Assembly (NCBI GenBank): GCA_933207985.1
Contig: OW240918.1
Span: forward strand, 20,221,863-20,285,862
Origin: Pelobates cultripes
Lineage: Eukaryota > Chordata > Amphibia > Anura > Pelobatidae
DNA: 64,000 nucleotides
Direction of reading: 5' to 3'
Positions within the stretch are counted from its first letter, which is position 1, and every line of letters starts with the position of its first letter. Under the pieces are notes generated by a model. That model saw nothing but the letters and a program-made list of their open reading frames with translations, ran no database searches and was not told the origin of the DNA. Positions 42,983-55,860 of the stretch are shown here, one piece after another. A program made the position numbers and the translations under genes.

Positions 42983-45649
42983 GGAGATCAGCAGTAAATG
43001 AACATTTTGAATCACCAAACTTTGTGTTAAATTCTGAACAGCTAGATGCAACATCTGAAGTGATGTGCAGGCATGTTCATCAGGAGCCCCGCACAGCTGG
43101 TTTCGTTGATGGGAGGGAACAAAAATCACCAGCTCTCCGATGGTTACTAAAGTTGATAGCAGATACATATAAAGATAAATACATTTAATTAAACCTGCCT
43201 GTTAAAAATCTTTACTGTGACATTTTTCCCCCCCACTATAAAGTGTTCCCTTTAAGAGACCACTTTATATCAGCACTGTACAGTGACTACAAGGCATAAG
43301 CCCCATGTGCATTACATAAGTCATCATAAAGGGCTCTTCTTTAATTGCTCCCACATTATCACATAACATAATAGCACATTGTATATTTTATAAGTATTTA
43401 GTGCATTATATAAACAAAACCATAACTGACAAACAAAAAAAAATCTGAGCAAACAAATTACATACGAGACATAGTTCAATAATTTATAAGGAAGAAAAAT
43501 ACACTCTTAGTAGAAAAAAATGCAACTTTGGCCCCTATTCTACCAATTATTGCTTTTTCTTTTAAACTACTCATATTATTTGCTCGACACCCACAGGTAA
43601 TCTTTTCTAATCAATAGTTCTACACCCCTCCACCCACCAAAAAAATAAAATAAAATAACTACAGCTTCAAATATTTGATGGCAAAGCTGGACTATTTGCT
43701 TGTTTGTAACCCAATAGACTCTCTTCATTTTTTTCTAGTCCCTGTGTCATAAATTATAAATACTGTGTTTTATTCTCTCACCAAATGGATGTCCATCTGT
43801 CACCCAATTTATCGGATTTTATTTATTATTTTTTTAAACATTTCTCTTACTCTTGCCATGTTATTTCACCATGTAGACGGCAGACTAGTTGCTTGGAAAG
43901 CTCTATGTCATTTAAAATTGAAGATCAAATGAAAGTGTTTCATAGAACAGCTATCTGGCCAAAAAAAAAATTATTATTGCATGTTGTCACTTTAAAAAGT
44001 TTGGGTTTACATTTCATCTGTACATTGTGCTACCATACATATAGACATTACAAATTGTATAGACTTACTGTATCTTCCCCTCACTTGTAAATCAGTTTTT
44101 GGAACATGAGAGGACTGATTGACATAAGAGAAGGAGAACCCAAGATTAATTATTGATCTTTGGAATTCAAAAATAGGTATAGGGTTGACTGTCTGCTTGG
44201 AACTCTCTACCTGATCCATCTTTGATTCAATGTATTTGTAGGTCACTTGCCAACCAGGAACAACATGTTTTTGTCCCAGCCAGCGATCATTAAAAGCCAA
44301 GAGTTGTATATCACTTGTGGTCTGTCTCTAATAGTGTGTAAACACTGTAAATGTATCCCAATAATCGGGGGCTGACCATGATTGGATCATTATGGTCTTT
44401 TTGAATAATTATTTTTGAATTCAGAAATTGCCACATTTATATTTGTCAGGCCATATTAATTGTATCCTGCATTCATGTGACATAAGAAGAGGACACTGAT
44501 AGGTAAACTGGCTTTGGCACTATGGCATCAGAAAAATAAACCCGACCCGGTTTGTTGTTGAGCAAAGTAAAACTACACATCTGCTTCATTTTCCTTTCGA
44601 GCGCACTTTCTTTATGGCTTTGCCTAGGAGAAATAGCACCTTTGATGCTTGCACGACAAGGTTGATGAAGATACAACTGTTACAGTGCACACAATTAGAA
44701 CAAACCAGAGAATAAAATATATATATTGTAAATTAGACAACAGAAGGTTTATAAGTACCATTTCAAGCAAGCTGTTGTAAGATAAGGCACAATTGCCCTC
44801 CTCCTGAGAGCAGTAAAGTTTTTCTAGGCAAACCAATTTGTGCAGGGCTTAATAGAACACATAAAATATTTACTGGGGGCAAGCAGTGCCTAAGGGTGGG
44901 GAGTTCTAACTATGTTTATCCAAATTAAATATTAACCTTCAATGTAAAGAAGAAATGTAAATAAGTGAAGAAAGTTGTAATTTACGCAACTTACCTTGGA
45001 TCACAAAATAAGGTAGAATGAAATTCCATTTACAGGCGGAATTGAATATATGGTTTAATTTGTAGCCATATTCAACGTTACAGAAGCAAAATAATACTGT
45101 ACCGTTGTACTGCAGCATCTTGTAAAACCTTTTTTTTATTGGACTAACAGAATTTTGGAACAAGATTTTAGGAGATCCTGTCTAAAGCATTTGTTGGGAA
45201 ATATTTAAGACTTGATAAACGGACTGTCTCCCGTGAGCTTGTAGTTGCAAAATTGTGTTGGTCGAGAGAACTGATACTGCAAAAAAACCCACCAATATAA
45301 TGCAAGGAAAGAATTGTACCATATTGGGTAAACGTGTTCATTTTAGAACAATCATCATAGACACAGTATCTGTGATTTTGTTAAAATGTAGCACACTGTC
45401 CCAGTACAGCTCCAGATTTGCCATGATAAATATGGTTTACCATGTCCCTTGACAATTACGTAGTTAATTAGGCTGAATTATCTTGTGTGGTAAATTGTGT
45501 TTTCTTAGAGAGAGCACTCGAGCATGCTCAGCACTGCCGTCAGATCCTTGCATTGAATTCAATGACAGCCCTAGCGACAACACTCTTTCTGTGGAATGCT
45601 AGGTTCCCAACTCCAATCTATTTCTCGTTGGAAGGAATTTATGTGGGAT
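42983..45649. other. No recognised gene
   Basis: Unassigned AT-rich sequence. A CCCTTTAA end near 43248-43255 could belong to a TTAA element. Confidence 0.4.
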
Positions 45650-45654
45650 AATTA

Positions 45655-46185
45655 ACAGGGAGGGCACACTATAAGAAAAACAGAAAACAACTGAAACCAA
45701 AATAATAAAGATACATGGTGCTCACTCAATGTGTCTATTCCCAATAGAGTCTGCAAATACAATCTGTAGAGAATGAATGAGGAGCACACCTGTTGTACTG
45801 TTAATCCACTAAGTGTGGTGGACACTGCTCTACCACAAATACAACAGGTTGTACCTAGTGACAAATGTATAATATAGAGTAGAAAATTAAAAGTCCAGAG
45901 GACACCATCCGACATTTATTTTTTTTTGGTCTTGCTTCATACAGAGCTTGAAATTTTGTCTGTGGATACATGTAAAAGGCATGGAAGAGAAATGATGATG
46001 TAATATTTCTCAACAGGTGTAAAACATACAGCAATAAAATGTGTGGGTGCCCACTCACTTGTTCTAGCACCAAAAAAGGTACAATCCCAATAATGTATAG
46101 TGGTGTAATCTCCACTTATGGATACATGGGTCACATGCGTAAGTCCGGTGGTATTCAGTGATGGATATACAATAAACAACATAAG
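45655..46185 (-). repeat. Left arm of a large inverted repeat
   Basis: On the minus strand it reads GGTGTCCTCTGGACTTTTAA, then TTTGTCACTAGG and a GTTGTATTTGTGGTAG stretch. The matching sequence on the plus strand lies at about 46970-47390. Divergence is moderate with indels. The family is unknown. Confidence 0.65.
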
Positions 46186-46420
46186 GAAGCCGTCACATGA
46201 TCGGACGGAACTCCGAGTTCCAGGAAGTGTAACCTGCAGTGCCGAAAATTGCTAAAGATTGGTAGATATCTTTTATACAGCACTGACATATGGTTATTAG
46301 ACTTCTATATGGAAACGGTGATCGTGGATTTTATTTTAAGAAATAAAGGTTGTATACTTTTGATTGAGCTGGCGTCCTGCTACTTTGCACCATCAATCAA
46401 GTCCTGGGTTGTGGACTATG
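46180..46420 (+). mobile_element. Possible Penelope-like end with decayed hammerhead-like core
   Basis: It contains CAGTGCCGAAAATTG and GGTAGATATC, resembling the minus-strand end at 41220-41270 (CAGTGCCGG...GTAGATATC). It continues AGACTTCTATATGG, GAAACG and AAATAAAGG. The first catalytic box is not recognisable. Confidence 0.4.
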
Positions 46421-46969
46421 AGCTGGATAAGTTAGAGCAGGCCTTTACTGCTCTTCCTTTGTGAGTGATATTCCAATTTTAATATTGTTGGTTTTAATAC
46501 TTACTTCTCAAAACAATATTATACTATGTTTCTCCTTTCTTTACATATGTACTTATTTGATTCGGAGCCTCAAAGGAGATATATATTTTTTCTGTAAGTT
46601 ATTATTTTGATATTAGTTTTCCACAATTCACTTGCAATTTTGCACATATGTTATATTGAGTGTGTTAATATTGTGTATACACTCCTTTTTTGCACTATAT
46701 CAATGCACTATTTGCACTTTTAATTTCTAAAGGTACAGGGCACCTTTTTATCTGTATTTTCTGTATGGTGTTTTGTGAGCTTGTACACTCTTAGGTGCTG
46801 CTTTACCTTTATTATCTTAGTATTTATATTAATATTATGCACTTTTAGTGCCTTTTTTGCTTGTTTGTTTCTTAATAAACAACATTAGAAGAAAAAGAAA
46901 TGCAATAGTTTGATATTGAAAATTTGAAGTGAGTAACATACGAAATGCACTCACAAAGGGGGAGCTTGT

Positions 46970-47390
46970 GTCTCTTGCTCAATATTTCATGTGTAGGGCT
47001 TTTCAATAACATGTATCCATACACCACTATACGTCATTGAGACTGGAGCTTGTTTTACGCTCTAGTCTAGAACATGAGTGGACATTCACACATTTTATTG
47101 TTGTGTTTTACATCACATATTGCACCGTTGTTTCCTTTCTCTATCTTTTACATGTACCCATGGACAAAATTGTAAGCTCTGTAAGAAGCAATACCACTTG
47201 GCGAGAAGAGAAACATTTTGGACTGTGTCCTTTGGACTTTTTCCTAATTTTCTATTCTAATATTATCAACTTGTCACTGGGCGCAATGTGTGGTATTTGT
47301 TGTTTTGTGTTCATCATTTGGGGTACTGAGGGAGTTTGCTTTTCTCCAGTTTTCGCCACCATAGGGAATCTACTGTCTAATTAAACAGCA
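46970..47390 (+). repeat. Right arm of the large inverted repeat
   Basis: It contains TGTGTCCTTTGGACTTTTTC, AACTTGTCACTGGGCGCAAT and GTATTTGTTGTTTTGTG, the counterparts of the left arm. It is not a gene; the 115-codon frame here has no recognised family. Confidence 0.65.
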
Positions 47391-47579
47391 CTTTTCCATC
47401 TTGTAGATGCTGTTTTGAGTTCTATTACTGTTTTATAGGAACCCAATTTGTTGGTCTGTACCCAATGGCCTAGTGGATCAACTGTCTTGTGTGTAGTCTT
47501 AGGTGACAAAAAAGCTATGATAAAAGTCATTGATATAGCGCTGACTGCTTTTGATGGAAGTCATTGGGTGTTGTCTGGA

Positions 47580-48110
47580 ATAGTTTCACAGTATTAGTCA
47601 CATAAGCATTGCATGGACTGCTTTGATGGCAATCAAGTTGGAATGCTTTGACAACAACTATTGTGTACATAGTGGAGTGCTGTGCTGGCAGACATATTTA
47701 GGGTGGAGTCCTGTGCTGGCAGCCATTGTGTACAGAGTGGAGTGCTAAAGGAGTTTAAGCATGCGTGGGATAGGCATAAGGCTATCCTAACTATAAGATA
47801 AGGTCAGGGACTAATGAAAGTATTTAGAAAATTGGGCAGACTAGATGGGCTGAAAGGTTCTTATCTGCGTCACATTCTATGTTTCTATGTTTCACTGGCA
47901 GCCATTTTGTGTACAGTGGAATGCTTTACTGGCAGCCATATTAAATAGAGTGGAACTGTATACAGTAATTTGCTTTGCCTGCAGCCATTGTGTATTGAGT
48001 GGGGTGCTTTGCAGGCAGAGATTTTGTGTAAAGTGGAGTGGTTTGCTGGCAGTGTTTGTTTCCACTGGAGAGCTTTGTTAGCAGCCATTGTGCATGCATT
48101 GGAGCAGAGG
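47580..48110. repeat. Decayed minisatellite, ~34-bp unit, split by a CR1 tail
   Basis: Units like GGCAGCCATTGTGTACAGAG followed by TGGAGTGCTTTGCT recur with many substitutions. The array is interrupted at 47747-47893. Confidence 0.75.
47747..47893 (+). mobile_element. CR1 3' tail fragment
   Basis: It runs from AAGGAGTTTAAGCATGCG to ATTCTATGTTTCTATGTTTC and matches 30462-30602 of the longer CR1. It inserted into the minisatellite. Confidence 0.9.
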
Positions 48111-48424
48111 CATACCTCGGTTACATGCACCCAGGATGGAAATGTATTTTGGCACCCTCGCCACCAAACTACAATTTGTTTGTACTGCAACCTCCACCCC
48201 TCAACCCTTTTTTCTTTTTTAAGGGAAATTACGCACACATATATAGATTCATAGAAATTTACATTCAGATTCACATATACACAGATGTATATGCAAACAC
48301 ACAATACATTCATAAAGCCACACTTATACAAACATTCATATACCCACACAGACTCATATACACATACCTACATTCATATACACAAACAACCCATACACAC
48401 ACATCCATGCACTGAAAGACAAAT
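48105..48424. mobile_element. Possible hAT-like left end with CA-rich repeat
   Basis: CAGAGGCATACCTCGGTTAC at 48105 resembles the hAT-type terminus at the right end of the 14.3-15.5 kb repeat. ACATTCATATACAC-type simple repeat follows. No duplication or right end was found. Confidence 0.35.
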
Positions 48425-48540
48425 ATCTACCACAACAAGAGGACATAGTCTTAAATTAGAGGGACAAAGATTTAAAAATAATATCAGGAAGTATTACTTT
48501 ACTGAGAGGGTAGTGGATGCATGGAATAGCCTTTCTTTAA
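48425..48540 (+). mobile_element. CR1 internal fragment
   Basis: It matches the CR1 copy around 30325-30430 (AGAGGACATAGTCTTAAATT onward) and stops at GGAATAGCCTT. It lacks the 3' tail, unlike most CR1 copies. Confidence 0.85.
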
Positions 48541-51500
48541 AGGGAGCTGGAGTTTAGCCTCATTCCTGAGGTCTAGTTGGTAGCTGTAGTAATGCATAAA
48601 AACCAGGTTGATGTCATATTCCCGCTATCAGCATTTGTATAGGACATGCGAGGGGGCTCGAAATTCCGTCCAGAGAGAACCCAGCAGCATCATCACTGTC
48701 CGCTTCGCAGCCACAAAGCAGGTACATTCTGCGCTGCACACCCCTGCCGGCAGTGCACAGATAGGCAGCTACCTGCTCTAGAGAGAAGGGGCTGCTCTGT
48801 GCACCTGCCACCTGGGGAGGTTTGCCCCTCAGTTAGAATGCCACTGCAGAGGAGTGGTTTTCTCGGGGCCATTCTGTGTAGAATGAAGTGCATTCAATCA
48901 AGAAGTGAATATAGTTGCAGGCTGTATTTTTATTTTTCTAAAATATGTATGCATGGGGCAAATGCAAAGGATTCACAAAACAAATAGCGCTGCACAATAA
49001 AGGTTTTTCAGGCCGGCAAAAAACCTGAACATACATATTGCCACTGACAAAGCAAAAGACATTCTCAATCAAGGCCTAGGGGCTTCCACACACCATAAAG
49101 TTGCTTGCATTTTGGGTGGGTTACTCGTCTTTTTTTCATTACAGGTTAAAAGCTGCATAGAATTCTACTGACTAGCAAACTACAGCAGAGCATCGGAACT
49201 GTGCAGTCAGCATTTTAAACTATTATGAGCTACCTTCTGAACCATTGCCAAGTTAATAGACAATGAAAGATAATGAGCTTGAAATTGGGTGTTAAATTGC
49301 ATTTTTGGTTTCGCATTCTCTATTTTTTCCCCTATGGTTTAACTGTTTGCTACAGATGGAGAGCTGTGTTTTGTATCCTACATACATCAACAACAAGTCT
49401 GGGCTATTCGGTAAACTGCAAACATCGGACTTCTTGCTTTTTTTTTTTCCTGGGTGCGTATGCAGACAGAGTTAAATGAAAACGCGCTGCTCTGTCATCT
49501 GAAAATGAGTGCCAAAAATACACTGTGATAGGCCGTTCCCCCTTCCAAATATAGCTTTCTGGAGGTTTTAGATGCCATTCTATAGATAACATTTTGTTTA
49601 AATAATAATGTAAAGTAACAAATGAAATATTGATTCAAACCAGAAATATTTTATTTCATATTACTGGAATCATATAGCGAAAAAGGGAATGATACAAATA
49701 ATATATCCTATAAAAAACACCTTATTGCAGCGTGTGGACTCTAAACTAAGGCAGAACCTGGATTACGTGTCCTGCTCTGCCAGAGATTAGTAGGAGTTGC
49801 CTTCTGAAATGGAACCTGCTGCCATTGTAATGAAAGCAGCTGAAGTGGCTATTGTACGGGACTCTAGCTCCCACTATTTAAATGCAGTGCTGAGACCGTA
49901 AAATCCCCTTATCCTCTACACTACCATAATACACTGCACTACACGTAAGTAGCTACAAACAATATACTAGACTAACCCTGACACTAAACTAAACTTACCT
50001 ATTCTATATAAATAAATATTATATATATGCACACACAAGGATAGATAGATATTCTGCACCTGATGACATTCACCTGGTTTTCTGCTGAAATCGGATAATA
50101 TTCTAATTGCAAGGCAAGCCCGTCTTCATTAGTGTAATTGTAAGATATTCCTTTCAACTTTCCTTTAAAGCTAATGAGCTGCATTAATACAGGTTCATTT
50201 TTATAAGCCTCGTGGGTCCAAATGTACAGGACAGTCATTTGAGAAAGCAATAAATTACAGAAGGATGCTGGTGCCTTAAGTGCGTGTGTGTACCATCAGA
50301 CCTTCAGTATGTTAATACAACTGCCACGCTCTTCATTAATTAATCCTTGTTAGTGTAGCAACTAATATCTGTACACAACACGGTTCCTTTTCCACATAAG
50401 TATGTTGTTTTTTCTGAAATTGTAATAGCGTTTATCACAAATGTTTTTTGTTTTTTTTTAAATGTTTTTTTTTACAGATACCTGGAGCTGATGCTTCCTT
50501 ACGATATCAGGTCTTTTGCAGAAATTTTGAAGCTTTTTCAAGAGCTGTTCAGGTGTTGAATACAGATATTGCGCTGCAGGAAAAACAGATACATTTTTAA
50601 TGAAACAAAAACCTCAAAGCACACACTTGATATTAGTCACTTTACTAATTAAAAATGCATATTGCTCTGTGCCGCCTCATGTTTTACATTATTTAAGCCT
50701 GATTTTATAAGGTTACCTCCGCTCACAAGGATGTTTAATGCTAAATAGGACAGTGTAGTTGTGCTGTTTAGACATCTCCTTGGGGTGATTAAAATACATT
50801 ATTCTGGTGTAATACAATGCATAGAAGAGAGATTTTGAATATGTGCGTTCCAACAAAACTACCGCAGCAATTGTGCACACTGACCTTTCAACGCAAGCGA
50901 CTAGGTAACTGCAAAGACTACAATATCATGACATCTACCACTTACATAATAATCTATAACAATGAACATATGTTTATAAATATTTACCTTTGACTCACAT
51001 AATATATATGTATAATTTTCAATATTAATTTTTTTTTACACACACCAAACAAACAAAAAAATAGCTAGACACACAGAACACAGTGAGGGCGAATGAGATT
51101 CTGATTAGTGAAAAGAAATAAAGTACAAGGTGGGCTTATTTGTGTAATTTATTTTTAAATTCTATAAATGTATGTAGTCCTGTATGAGTATTAAACATAC
51201 ATAGATACATACACGCCTGTTCGAGTGAACACGGCTGCACCACCAGAGGCTAACAGCTATTTTAAACCATACTTTATTTTGTTATTATGAAGGAACAGAT
51301 GGTACATATAAACACAGCCTAATGTATTATATCACATATTTTTTAACATTAACATGTCGTTTTGCCAAATAAACAATTGCTCTTGCATACGTTGACATTT
51401 CTTTTCCCTTTTGGTATAACTTTAACGTTAGTTTGCGAACTTCTAAACTTGCCACTGAATTGGAGATTGTAAATACCTGGAAAAATCTCAGGGTACACCA

Positions 51501-53161
51501 AAGATTTTGGACAAAGGGGGTAGCATCCACAATGCACTGCTTCCAACCTGAAGGGGTACAAAGATTAGAAATGTAAAAACATAGTAAGTATCCCCTTTCT
51601 TCATCGTCTTATTTTAATTTTGGTCGGTGGGCACCCATGCAGAATTTCAAAATGAAAAAAAAAAAAAATTAATAATATACGGTAATAAACATTATAATAC
51701 TAAAAATCCCATTCCCAATTTCACCATTACTTGATTCAGAGAACATTTTATGGATCATGCATGACTTATACAGAACAGAACACGTAGCATATGTTTGTAA
51801 GCCGTATAAATCAAAGCACAGCACTGCAGTTTTTTTCCCATTTTGTGTTTTTTTTCTTGTGTTTAAATGCTGCTCAACACATTTTGTAATCAGAAAATAA
51901 ACACATTCAACACCACGGTACAAAGTATGGACAGATTTTCCTAATCATGCTGCAGAAAATACGGATGTTCATTTTCAACGTATGGTCAGACGCTACGAAA
52001 CAGATTCTTTAACACTGCAATGCGCATAATTCTGAGAGCGTTCGGCAATTCTGCTAACTGCCGCCGAGTTATATTCTGTCACTCACATACCCAGTTTGTG
52101 CTGAGGTTGGAATAAATGACACTAAATCTTAGTGTGAGAGAAGTCATGCAGTTGTATATTTGTTTCCTACATACGTTGAGGTGTTAAATTAATGCCAGAA
52201 TGAAATCTCAATGGACTGTTATAAACACAGGCGAGATTTTGCTTATCGTCTTCACATCTAAGAAAAATAATACCTTGTTGCAGAATTTTGTATAACTTGC
52301 ATTCTGACAACAAACTGACATGTCCAAAACATGCAAAAATATACTTTATATTTTTGTTGGCCCGAACAAATGTCAGCGAAATTCAAAACACGTCTTTAGC
52401 TGTGTTTATGTAAAATGGTTTTGAAATATGGCCAAATAGGCAGACCATAGAAGGAACTGGGTTTTCTAAAATGTTTTTTTGTTTTTTTTTTATTCTGCTC
52501 CAAAACTATGTGAGATCACGTGCTGCTTCTTTTTTTTTTCTTTCTTATTTATTTTTAGTGACACAGCATATATACATTTTCTTTGGCTGTGGGTTAGGCA
52601 TTCTGGTTATTAACTATCAAATCAAGTTAAGTAAACAAGTCTATCACTATTTCCATTTTAAGCAGTAGTTGCTTTTCTTTCTTTCATTTTTAGTTTGTTT
52701 GGAGAATTTGGCATTTCTCCACTATTCCCAGTTTAGTGAATTAATCTTTTAAAGTTAAAGGTGTGTGAGGGATGCGGCATGCTAGATGGACTGCATTCCT
52801 AAAACTAGACTTGAGTCGATGTTTACTGGATCACCTCGACCAGATTCAATGTACAGGGTAGCCACCTCATTAGATCTGCTAATAAACAAAAATATGCATT
52901 GTGTTTTTTTGTTTTTTTTGTATCCGAAGACAGGGTAAGACATCACCACCACTCTCGAATACTTAGTAAAATCTGGCAGGTTTGTGCTGTGTAGAAATGA
53001 CTTATGGACCGGCAGACCACTTTTTAAAAATGTGGTCCTCTTGGATAGACATCTTCTCCCCCATCACAATCCCACCAACCTGTTTTGACCTTGTAAGGGA
53101 CTGCAGGTAAAGCAGGTATGTCTCAAAGATGGAAATTAGAGTCAATGTTTATAGATATGTA
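48541..53161. other. Mostly unassigned; possible conserved or exon-like segments
   Basis: GC-richer sequence at 48640-48890, otherwise AT-rich. No repeat family recognised. A weak terminal-exon-like segment at 50478-50600 is described under findings. Confidence 0.4.
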
Positions 53162-53373
53162 TAGAGTATCTAACAAAAGTGAGTACACCCCTCACATTTT
53201 TGTAAATATTTCATTATATCTTTTCATGTGACAAGACTGAAGAAATGATACTCTGCTACAATGTAAAGTAGTAAGAACTCTCTGAGGGTCTGAAAAAAAG
53301 AATTGTTGCTCTACATAAAGATGGCCTAGGCTATAAGAAGATTGCCAAAACCCTGACACTGAGCTGCAGCACG

Positions 53374-53556
53374 GTGGGCAAGACCATACAGCGGTTTCAA
53401 AGAACAGGTTCCACTCAGAACAGGCCAAAGAAGTTGAGTGCACATGCTCAGCATCATATCCAGAGGCTGTCTTTGGAAAATAGACATATGAGTGCTGCAA
53501 GCATTGCTGCAGAGGTTGAAGGGGTGGGGGTCAGCCTGTCAGTGCTCAGACCATAA
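53374..53556 (+). pseudogene. Tc1-like transposase N-terminal fragment
   Basis: A 60-codon fragment with KTIQRFQRTGS and RPKKLSAHAQH, typical of the paired helix-turn-helix DNA-binding region and linker of Tc1-like transposases. It ends in a stop caused by decay. The first Met in the open piece was chosen, and the original start was further upstream. Confidence 0.8.
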
Positions 53557-53724
53557 GCCGCACACTGCATCAAATTGGTCTGCATGGCTGTCGTCCCAGA
53601 AGGAAGCCTCTTCTAAAGATGATGCACAAGAATGCCCACAAACAGTTTGCTGAAGACAAGCAGACTAAGGACATAAATTACTGGAACCATGTCCTGTGAT
53701 TCGATGATACCAAGATAAACTTAG

Positions 53725-54096
53725 TTGGCTCAGATGGTGTCAAGCGTGTGGCGGCAACCAGGTGAGGAGTACAAAGACAAGTGTGTCTTGCCTACAGTCA
53801 AGCATGGTGCTGGGAGTGTCATTGTCTGGGCCTGCATGAGTCCTGCCAGCACTGGGGAGCTACAGTTCATTGAGGGACCCATGAATGCCAACATGTACTG
53901 TGACATACTGAAGCAGAGCATGATCCACTCCCTTCACAGACTGGGCCGCAGGGCAGTATTCCAACATGATAACGACCCCACACACACATCCAAGAAAACG
54001 ACTGCCTTGCTAAAGAAGCTGAAGATAAAGGTGATGGACTGGCCAAGCATGTCTCTACACCTAAACCATATTGAGCATCTGGGATGCATCCTTTAA
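53725..54096 (+). pseudogene. Tc1-like transposase catalytic fragment
   Basis: A 123-codon piece of the DDE catalytic domain. HDNDP at residues 81-85 holds the second catalytic Asp, and IEHLG at 116-120 holds the final Glu (normally PIEHLW). The first catalytic Asp lies upstream around 53702-53710, in a segment cut off by a TGA and a frameshift. The transposase would cut the element ends and join them at TA sites, but this copy is dead. Confidence 0.85.
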
Positions 54097-54502
54097 ACGG
54101 AAGGTGGGGGAGCGCAAGGTCTCTAACATCCACCAGCTTTGTGATGTCATCATGCGAAGTGAAAGAGGAATCCAGTGGCAACCTGTAAAACTCTGGTGAA
54201 CTCCATGTCCATGAGGGTTAAGGCAGTGCTGGAAAATAATGGTGGCCACACAAAATATTGACACATTGGGTTCAATTTGGACATTTCCACTTAGGTGTAC
54301 TCACTTTTGTTGCCAACGGTTTAGACATTAATGGCTGTGTGTTGAGTTATTTTGAGGGGACAGCAAATTTACATTGTTATACAGGCTGTACACTTACTAC
54401 TTTACATTGTAGCAGAGTGTCATTTCTTCAGTGTTGTCACATAAGATATAATAAAATATTTACAAAAATGTGGGGGTGTACTCACTTTTGTGAGATACTG
54501 TA

Positions 54503-55388
54503 GATGGAAATGTAGGTTTTGCATAATATTAGCACAGGACCCTTTTTAACCACTCATATCTCTCCTTTTCTACTCTCCCTCTCTAGGGAGAGAATACTAG
54601 TCAGATTACTCTCAGATTACTTGACTTTTATTAGGGCATTTATTTAAATTGTGTTCTACATGTACATTACAGCTAAGGGACAACTCAAGTGGCATCACTC
54701 AGATGGCAACTGGAGGTGCTTCCTGGGTTACTGCTGCACAACGTGCTGAAACATTGGGGTGTTTTGGTGTACGGTGCTCATTCAGAAGGTAAGAACACTA
54801 TGGCACAGTGATTTCTTTGATTTCGGATTCTTGTATTTTCCTTACATTCTTCTCTTTATTTGCATGCAACTATTCTCTACAAATCGTAGTTATATACTGG
54901 TGCGGACATACTGTATGTGTATATACAGATTGGGGCCTAGATTTAGCCTTATGCTTAGGCTAACCATTGATTGTAACGTGTATTGTATGTATATAATGTG
55001 TATTATAGCCTCTGTGTATTGTTTTTGTCATGTCTACATGTAAGTAAATTCTTCTTTTCATCCTTCTTTAAGTCCTCCTTGTGAGAAGCACCACTTATCC
55101 AAATAAAGACCATTGGCAATTTGAACAGATGAAAGTGGCTCAGAGCATGTTCTTTGAGATGCCAAGAGCTTCGGCAAGGTGTCAGGATTCGTGAACACGC
55201 TAGAATTCAATTACCTGCATGATTTTTGGTCGAATGAGTGGTGCTTCTTCATGCCGCAGGGATGGTATGTTTAAACTTTATTTTTTTGTCTAATTTAGAG
55301 TAACAAAAAGTAAAATTATACCTTTGGGACATCAATCATACCCTTTGGTAGAGAAACAACAAACTCACAAATAGAGTAATGCTTAGAC
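54503..55388. other. No recognised feature
   Basis: Unassigned AT-rich sequence. Confidence 0.45.
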
Positions 55389-55860
55389 TTAAAGGAACAC
55401 TATTAGTGGACAGACCCCTTCCTCTCAATGAAGTAATGTGAGTGCCATGCCCCTGTCATTGTAACACTGCAATGTAAAACATTTGGTCCTGCAGGAACGG
55501 CAATGTTTACATTGAAGAGTTTAAATGCAGCTAGTGGCTGTCACTATGCCAGCCAATTTATGCATTTGGGTCGAAATAGCCAAGTGAAAGTCATAGAGAC
55601 CATTTGATTGGCATAGCGTGACTTTTTGCCGTGCATGTGCACTAGCATTTCAATACCTTTCTATGGGAAAGCATTGAATTGGCTGAGATCATCAAGATTG
55701 ATGATCTCAGCCATGGAGGCAGAAGAACAGTGCTGCGAAAAAGTAAGTAAAACTGCTGTTTTACTCATTACACGTGGGAGTTGGACACCTAAACGGTTAA
55801 CAGTGCAATATAGCATTATGAATACACATTAGTATTGCAAATGCTATGGTGTTCCTTTAA
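55389..55860. mobile_element. TTAA-type MITE (GGAACACTA family)
   Basis: It starts TTAAAGGAACACTATTAG and ends CTATGGTGTTCCTTTAA, with TTAA at 55389-55392 and 55857-55860. A small perfect hairpin, GAGATCATCAAG with TTGATGATCTC, lies in the middle (about 55684-55710). Confidence 0.85.

Larger units (their letters stand above)
53162..54502 (+). mobile_element. Tc1/mariner-like transposon relic, 1341 bp
   Basis: The left end TAGAGTATCTAACAAAAGTG and right end CACTTTTGTGAGATACTGTA are inverted copies with a few changes. The element starts and ends with TA. The family is common in fish and amphibians. The plus-strand transposase is broken. Confidence 0.95.

Noticed and set aside
42608..43168. 186-codon minus-strand frame
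   Set aside because: It spans the junction of two MITEs and adjacent unassigned DNA, with no family recognised.
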